Source of the DNA: WS-2 sp036507005
Lineage (GTDB): Bacteria; Eisenbacteria; RBG-16-71-46
NCBI GenBank assembly: GCA_036507005.1
Contig: DASXQT010000080.1
Coordinates: forward strand, 1 to 64,000
Length of the DNA stretch: 64,000 bases
Direction of reading: 5' to 3'
Shown piece by piece: positions 60,034 to 64,000 of this stretch (the stretch's first letter is position 1; each line of letters starts with the position of its first letter). The notes below the pieces were generated by a model that saw only the letters and a program-made list of their open reading frames with translations, had not been told where the DNA came from and ran no database searches. Both the position numbers and the translations under genes were made by a program.

Positions 60034-60413
60034 ATGATTATCATGCACGCCATGTTGACCCCCTCGACCCACCCGGTTCTCCCGCGCGCCGCGGCCGCCG
60101 CGATCGAGCGCGCGTGCGGTCTCGCCCCGGTCGTGGTGCTGCTCGGTGCGGTGCAACCGCGGCGCCCCGAGGTGCTCTACTGGCGCACGGCGAGCGGGCT
60201 GGAGGTGGATTTCGTGGTCGAGGCGCCCCGGCGCGTGCTGCCGATCGAGGTGAAGGCGGCCGCGCGGGTGGGCACCGCGGACGCGAGGAGACTCGACATC
60301 TTCCTCGACGAGTATCGGGATCTCGCGGACGGAGCGCTGCTGCTCCACGGCGGCGCCGAGACCTATCGCGTCACGAAGCGCTGCTGGCCATGCCCTGGTG
60401 GCGGGTGTGCTGA
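60034..60413 (+). pseudogene. Relic of an AAA_14/DUF4143 ATPase, internally deleted and frameshifted
   Basis: The N-terminus (GLAPVVVLLGAVQP) resembles the start of the P-loop region of AAA_14 ATPases, but Gly-Lys-Ser/Thr is missing and the sequence jumps straight to the DUF4143 C-terminal end: EVLYWRTASGLEVDFVVEAP, LPIEVKAAARVGTADARRL, LDIFLDEYRD, ADGALLLHGG. About 300 residues of the usual ~400 are gone. After a frame change near 60380 the other frame gives ALLAMPWWRVC and a stop, the typical family ending. Non-functional remnant. Confidence 0.7.
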
Positions 60414-60428
60414 ACGGCCCCGCGCGGC

Positions 60429-60514
60429 GCTACTTCCCGGGCGCGATCGAGAGCGTGCCGGTCTCGGGCGCGTCGGTCTCGACGACCGCCACGTAGGTAA
60501 GCCGCACCGGGTCC
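60429..60514. repeat. 86-base direct repeat, copy 1 (copy 2 at 63310-63395)
   Basis: The 86 bases match 63310-63395 with four mismatches. Both copies encode, on the minus strand, the same C-terminal end PVRLTYVAVVE..APE.GTLSIAPGK. The outer flanks differ, so a fragment of the downstream gene end was duplicated here. Confidence 0.8.
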
Positions 60515-60627
60515 CTGGGCGCGCGGAACGATCCGGCAGCCAAGCGATACAGATAAGTCCCTGGCCGCACCGGGGCGTCGCTCACGTCCCGCGAGCTCGA
60601 GTCCAACGAGTGCCGGCCCGCCGGCAC
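60430..60627 (-). pseudogene. C-terminal fragment of an exported FlgD-like gene
   Basis: About 65 residues are open on the minus strand: PAGRHSLDSSSRDVS, then RPGTYLYRLAAGSF (the end of a FlgD-like domain), followed by PVRLTYVAVVETDAPETGTL and SIAPGK. The last 28 residues are nearly the same as those of the partial gene at 63311. No ribosome site or signal peptide is visible, so it is a fragment. Confidence 0.5.
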
Positions 60628-60772
60628 CCCGATGGGTGCGACCGCTTTCGCGCATTCTCACTTGCATGGGGGCGGGCAAGCCAAGGAGAATAAGCTCCGG
60701 TGTCATGTCCTCGCTCGGCTTCGCAATAGCGGATCGAGAGCCAGGAATGTGGACGCCGTGGGGAATCCTTCG

Positions 60773-62539
60773 ATGTGTGGCACGGGGGCGCCCTTCTCGC
60801 CCCGAGCAGCTCGCCCGCGCATACAGCCTTCGGCTGCGCAGTTGCTCCAAGCGTTGCCGACGGTCCTCGTCCTCGTCTGCAGCGCTTCGCCAGCACGAGC
60901 GCTGCCACCAGGGCGCTCGTGGGCCACGACCGAGCGGCTCGCGTACCCCCGGATCCAGCGCTTCGCCGCACCGCGCCTTGAGTTAGGGCCGACGGGGCTC
61001 CCGCGGCTCATTGTTGGGGCGCGATGGGACACGGTCACGACGTTGACGTCGGATTGGTCTGTGCTGTCGTGGCGGGATAGCTCGTGGGGGTCGGCGATCT
61101 TCGGCGGAGTCGGCGGCCCCAATGCGTATTCCCCCCCCGTCTTCTCTCTGACTTCGCAGAACTTCATGTTCTGGCTCTCGGGCGGTCTCGATGGCGGCGG
61201 ATACGGGAGGATGCTCTTCTCGGAGATCCTCGGGGATCGATTCACTCCGCCGGAGACTGTGATGGTCACCACGGAGTCGGACGCCGAGTACTCGGCCGCA
61301 GTGTCGGCGCGGGGGCGATGGGCAGCTCGGAGCGACGCGGTGCTCCGTGAGGGGGTGGATCGGGTCCGGGTGGTCTACTCGGAATCAGGCGGGGTTTGGC
61401 GCGAGCTTCCCCAGCAGGGGATTGACGAAGCGTGCTGCTCGATCGCGCCGCTGTCGGACAGCACGGCGATGCTGTCGTTCGCCGGGAAGTCCGGGCTGGC
61501 GTGGGTGCTGTTCGAGCGCGATCACGTGGCGCGCGCGGGCTACCTCGACACGCGGCGGTACGCGCCGCTCCATCCGCGCTTCCGTTTCCGCCCTTCGGGC
61601 GGGCTATGGCTGATGTGGACCGAGAGCCGCTGGGTGCACGTCTCCTCCTACCAGGACGGTGGGTGGTCGCGGGGCGACAGCCTCAAGAGCCGTCACCCGG
61701 ATGGGCAGACCTTCGTGTCGTCCTGGTGCGACGCGAGCCGGGATCCCGGGGAGCGGCCGGTGCTGGCGTGGGGCGACCTGGGCTACGCGTACACCTATCG
61801 AGACGTGGGGTGCGTGGCGTTCCCGACCGAAGCCGGCTGGAGCGAGGGGGAAGAGGTGCCCGGGTCGGATGGGCTCTTCACTTCGCCTACGGTGACGCGA
61901 GACCGCAACGGGGATGCGTGGCTGGCGTGGGACCTGCTGCGGCAGGACGGGGTGCTGTTCACGCACACCTACGTCTCGGCGACGGCGGGCGCGCCGCGAG
62001 TGACGGGTGCAGGCCGGCACCGAGCGCTTGTGTGGACGCTCTCGGAACCGGCTCCCGAGTCGTGGTGGGCGGTGCTGCGGGCGCGGGGGGAGGAGCCCTT
62101 CGAGGAAGTGGCGCGTGTGCAGGCGGGCCCCGACGTCGGCATGAGCTGGGCGGATGACTCGCCGCCCGCGGGGGTGCTGCGCTACAAGGTGCGCCGCGAG
62201 AGTGTGGACCAGCGCTACGAGTGGGTCAGCGGGGAGGCGAGCTGGCCGCCGAAGAGTCGGAAGCCGCGACCCGGCCTCCTGATCGCGAGCCCGGTCGTGA
62301 GCGGCGCCGAGGTTGTGGTGAACGGTGCTGTCTCGGGGCCACTCGAGGTGCGAGTCTATGACCTGCAGGGCCGGCTGGTGCGCGAGCAGAGCGAGGTGGC
62401 GGCCGGGTTGGGGAGCGACCGGTTCCGGCTGGACCTCGGGGGCGGGTCCCGTGTACTCGCGAGCGGGGTCTACTTCCTGCGGGTGCGGGACGTGGAAGGG
62501 AACGAGACTCCGGCCGCCAAGTTCGTGGTGCTCAAGTAG
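60773..62539 (+). CDS. Exported beta-propeller-like protein with FlgD/T9SS-like C-terminus
   Basis: The 588-residue protein (ATG 60773; an upstream ATG at 60632 would add an atypical basic stretch) has a signal-like segment (AAQLLQALPTVLVLVCSASP), then repeated beta blades with Trp-rich motifs (SWRDSSWGSAIFGG; SGGLWLMWTESRWVHVSS; RDRNGDAWLAWDLLRQDG), perhaps a sialidase-like propeller without Asp boxes. A type III-like Ig domain follows and the last ~75 residues are a FlgD/T9SS-like module (GPLEVRVYDLQGRLVREQSE; VLASGVYFLRVRDVEG). Function unknown. Confidence 0.75.
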   Translation: MCGTGAPFSPRAARPRIQPSAAQLLQALPTVLVLVCSASPARALPPGRSWATTERLAYPRIQRFAAPRLELGPTGLPRLIVGARWDTVTTLTSDWSVLSWRDSSWGSAIFGGVGGPNAYSPPVFSLTSQNFMFWLSGGLDGGGYGRMLFSEILGDRFTPPETVMVTTESDAEYSAAVSARGRWAARSDAVLREGVDRVRVVYSESGGVWRELPQQGIDEACCSIAPLSDSTAMLSFAGKSGLAWVLFERDHVARAGYLDTRRYAPLHPRFRFRPSGGLWLMWTESRWVHVSSYQDGGWSRGDSLKSRHPDGQTFVSSWCDASRDPGERPVLAWGDLGYAYTYRDVGCVAFPTEAGWSEGEEVPGSDGLFTSPTVTRDRNGDAWLAWDLLRQDGVLFTHTYVSATAGAPRVTGAGRHRALVWTLSEPAPESWWAVLRARGEEPFEEVARVQAGPDVGMSWADDSPPAGVLRYKVRRESVDQRYEWVSGEASWPPKSRKPRPGLLIASPVVSGAEVVVNGAVSGPLEVRVYDLQGRLVREQSEVAAGLGSDRFRLDLGGGSRVLASGVYFLRVRDVEGNETPAAKFVVLK

Positions 62540-62564
62540 GGTCGCCTCTCGCAACGACCCGGGA

Positions 62565-63248
62565 TCATTTCGCCTCGCCCTGTCTCCCGGGCATTCCCCA
62601 GCGATCGATCAGCCTCTGGTCGCGCCCGCAGATCTTGCGGTAGTGGTGGTAGTGCTCGGGGTCCTTCTTGTAATAGTCCTGGTGGTACTCCTCGGCCGGC
62701 CAGAACTCGGCCACGGGCACGATCATCGTCACGATCGGCTTCTTGAAGCGCTGCGGCGTGCTCTGGAGCCTGCGCCGCGATTCCTCCGCGAGCCGCTGCT
62801 GCATGGCGTTGTGGTAGAAGATCTCCGAGCGGTATTCCGGGCCGTGGTCGCAGAACTGGCCGCCGCCGTCGGTGGGATCGACGTTGTGCCAGAAGAAGTC
62901 GAGGAGCTGCGCGTAGGAGATCTGGCGCGAATCGTAGAGGATCCGTACCGCCTCGACGTGGCTCGTCTTCTTGGACGACACCAGCTCGTAGGTGGGGCGC
63001 CGCTCCGTTCCCCCGGTGTAGCCCGAGATCACGGCCTTGACGCCGGGCAGACCCTCGAACGCGGTCTCCATGCACCAGAAGCATCCGCCGGCGAAGGTGG
63101 CGCTGGAGAGAGTCGCGGCCGCGCGGCCGGCCGCAGCGCTGTCGCCCCGCGCCGGGCCGGCGGGGCCGGCGCCCGCGCCGGATGCGGCGTGCGCAGACGT
63201 CAGCGCCACGGCGATGAGCGCGGCGAGCGGGAGCGGCGGGCATCGCAT
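62565..63248 (-). CDS. msrA: Exported peptide methionine sulfoxide reductase MsrA (copy 2)
   Basis: The 227-residue protein has a signal peptide (PLAALIAVALTSAHAASGAG), an Ala-rich linker and the MsrA core with catalytic Cys in FAGGCFWCMETAFEGLPGV; then GYTGGTERRPTYELVSSKKT, FWHNVDPTDGGGQFCDHG and YRSEIFYHNAMQQRLAEESR. It is very like copy 1 but not identical, so duplication is not recent. ATG 63248 has GGAGG at the same distance as copy 1. It converges on the 60773 gene, with 25 bases between. Confidence 0.93.
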   Translation of the reverse strand: MRCPPLPLAALIAVALTSAHAASGAGAGPAGPARGDSAAAGRAAATLSSATFAGGCFWCMETAFEGLPGVKAVISGYTGGTERRPTYELVSSKKTSHVEAVRILYDSRQISYAQLLDFFWHNVDPTDGGGQFCDHGPEYRSEIFYHNAMQQRLAEESRRRLQSTPQRFKKPIVTMIVPVAEFWPAEEYHQDYYKKDPEHYHHYRKICGRDQRLIDRWGMPGRQGEAK

Positions 63249-63310
63249 TCGGGCGGACCTCCGGTGCGCGGGCCGGGCCAGGCCTGTGCGCCGTGTCGGG
63301 CGCCGCGCGG

Positions 63311-64000
63311 CTACTTGCCGGGCGCGATCGAGAGCGTGCCGGCCTCGGGCGCGTCGGGCTCGACGACCGCCACGTAGGTGAGCCGCACCGGGTCCCCGAG
63401 CACGAGCGGGGAGAGCGCGCGCGTCACGCTGCCGCCGAGCTGGTCCGCCTGCTCGAACGAGCGCGCGGTCGCGGTCACCTTGATCGGCTGCGTGAGCCGC
63501 TCCGACTGATTGAGCCAGCTCGCGACCTCGAGCAGGATCGGCGCCGCGGGCGGGGGCTCCGTCCCCCCCTGCGCCGCGGGCGCGATCTGGGCGCCCGCGG
63601 CGCCTGCGAGCTGCGTGGCGGAGAACACCATGATCGGCCCGTCGGGCCCGTTGAGCCGGTAGGCCGTCACGGTGAACCCCTGCCCCACGACGTTGCGCTT
63701 GTTGCCGGCCTTGTCGTAGGCCTCGAACACGTACGAGTAGGTGAGCCCCGGCGTCACCGGTGTGCCGCCCGTCGAGCGGCCGTCCCAGGTGATCTCGTGC
63801 GGCGGCTCGCCCTTGCCCGCGAAGGTCGTGACCGCGCGTCCCTTCGAGTCCACGACCGTGAGCTTCCAGCGCGTCACGCCCTCGGCCTGCGGATGGAAGC
63901 GGGCCACCGGGCCGGTCGCGAACGCGTTGAGCCAGGGCCGCCCGAGGTAGGGCGTCGTCTGCTTCGCGGAGAGCGCGGTGAGCGGCGTCTCGAGATCACC
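63311..64000 (-). CDS. Exported or surface protein with FlgD-like domain, 5' end outside window
   Basis: The frame is open to the right edge of the window, so the N-terminus is missing. The visible ~229 residues contain WLNAFATGPVARFHPQAEGV, a FlgD-like Ig module (TRWKLTVVDSKGRAVTTFAG; EITWDGRSTGGTPVTPGLTY; VFEAYDKAGNKRNVVGQGF), an Ala/Pro-rich linker and a second alpha/beta region (LLEVASWLNQSERLTQPIKV; TATARSFEQADQLGGSVTRA), ending TLSIAPGK. Its 3' end was copied to 60430. It may belong to an envelope or motility complex; I cannot name it. Confidence 0.7.
   Translation of the reverse strand, partial: GDLETPLTALSAKQTTPYLGRPWLNAFATGPVARFHPQAEGVTRWKLTVVDSKGRAVTTFAGKGEPPHEITWDGRSTGGTPVTPGLTYSYVFEAYDKAGNKRNVVGQGFTVTAYRLNGPDGPIMVFSATQLAGAAGAQIAPAAQGGTEPPPAAPILLEVASWLNQSERLTQPIKVTATARSFEQADQLGGSVTRALSPLVLGDPVRLTYVAVVEPDAPEAGTLSIAPGK

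Overview
The window is very GC-rich chromosomal DNA with dense genes, many 4-base start/stop overlaps and frequent GTG/TTG starts. Six long exported proteins end in a FlgD-like Ig domain (the NPF...GR.V...G.Y..RL pattern), and a seventh, cut by the right edge, has a similar module inside it. Four shorter exported proteins end in a common W-G-x-x-K-x-x-Y/W-R tail. Together with exported multi-haem proteins and beta-propellers, this points to an uncultured, didermic, high-GC bacterium of the FCB type; Candidatus Eisenbacteria is my best guess (inference). I saw no rRNA, tRNA or CRISPR array.

Left edge and defence island (1-9642). The window opens inside carB. Between carB and a VPS10/BNR-propeller gene lies a block of visibly lower GC: a frameshifted tyrosine recombinase (2583-3106); a TIR-APAZ gene overlapping a short prokaryotic Argonaute gene, i.e. 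a SPARTA-type abortive defence pair (3100-6238); a controller-like XRE gene and an EcoRV homologue (6475-7442); a convergent operon of a small HTH protein, an unrecognised protein and a D12-class adenine methyltransferase (7429-9348); and the C-terminal stub of a vsr endonuclease gene at the right junction (9480-9642). This island is the main discovery of the window.

9643-30177: VPS10/BNR propeller protein, small cytosolic genes (DUF2442, VOC, DUF2461), a methyltransferase relic with a large internal deletion, an unusual FG-GAP propeller/D,D-carboxypeptidase/FlgD fusion, an NTF2-like exported protein, a conserved exported protein often labelled asparagine synthetase B, a tightly overlapped Eis-like acetyltransferase/thioesterase/Tat peptide/amidase operon, an outer-membrane barrel, a lipoprotein propeller-phosphoesterase, a nucleotidyltransferase and a SYLF protein.

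30220-47510: exported proteins with the W-G-x-x-K tail, DinB-like protein, a six-repeat Cys-rich surface protein, a WecA-type and a GT2 glycosyltransferase, a Mut7-C protein, an Acg-like nitroreductase, a Ser/Thr kinase-ATPase-TPR regulator, a degraded higBA module with palindromic operators, a CPBP protease, and the TldD/PmbA protease pair.

47698-64000: HMA-domain protein, a delta-60 repeat propeller, two paralogous propeller/di-haem proteins flanking an aquaporin, a choice-of-anchor V mono-haem protein, two exported MsrA copies, a PH-like membrane protein, an internally deleted AAA/DUF4143 relic, and further FlgD-type exported proteins, the last cut by the window edge. Several genes carry frameshifts; if this is a metagenome assembly some could be base-call errors.
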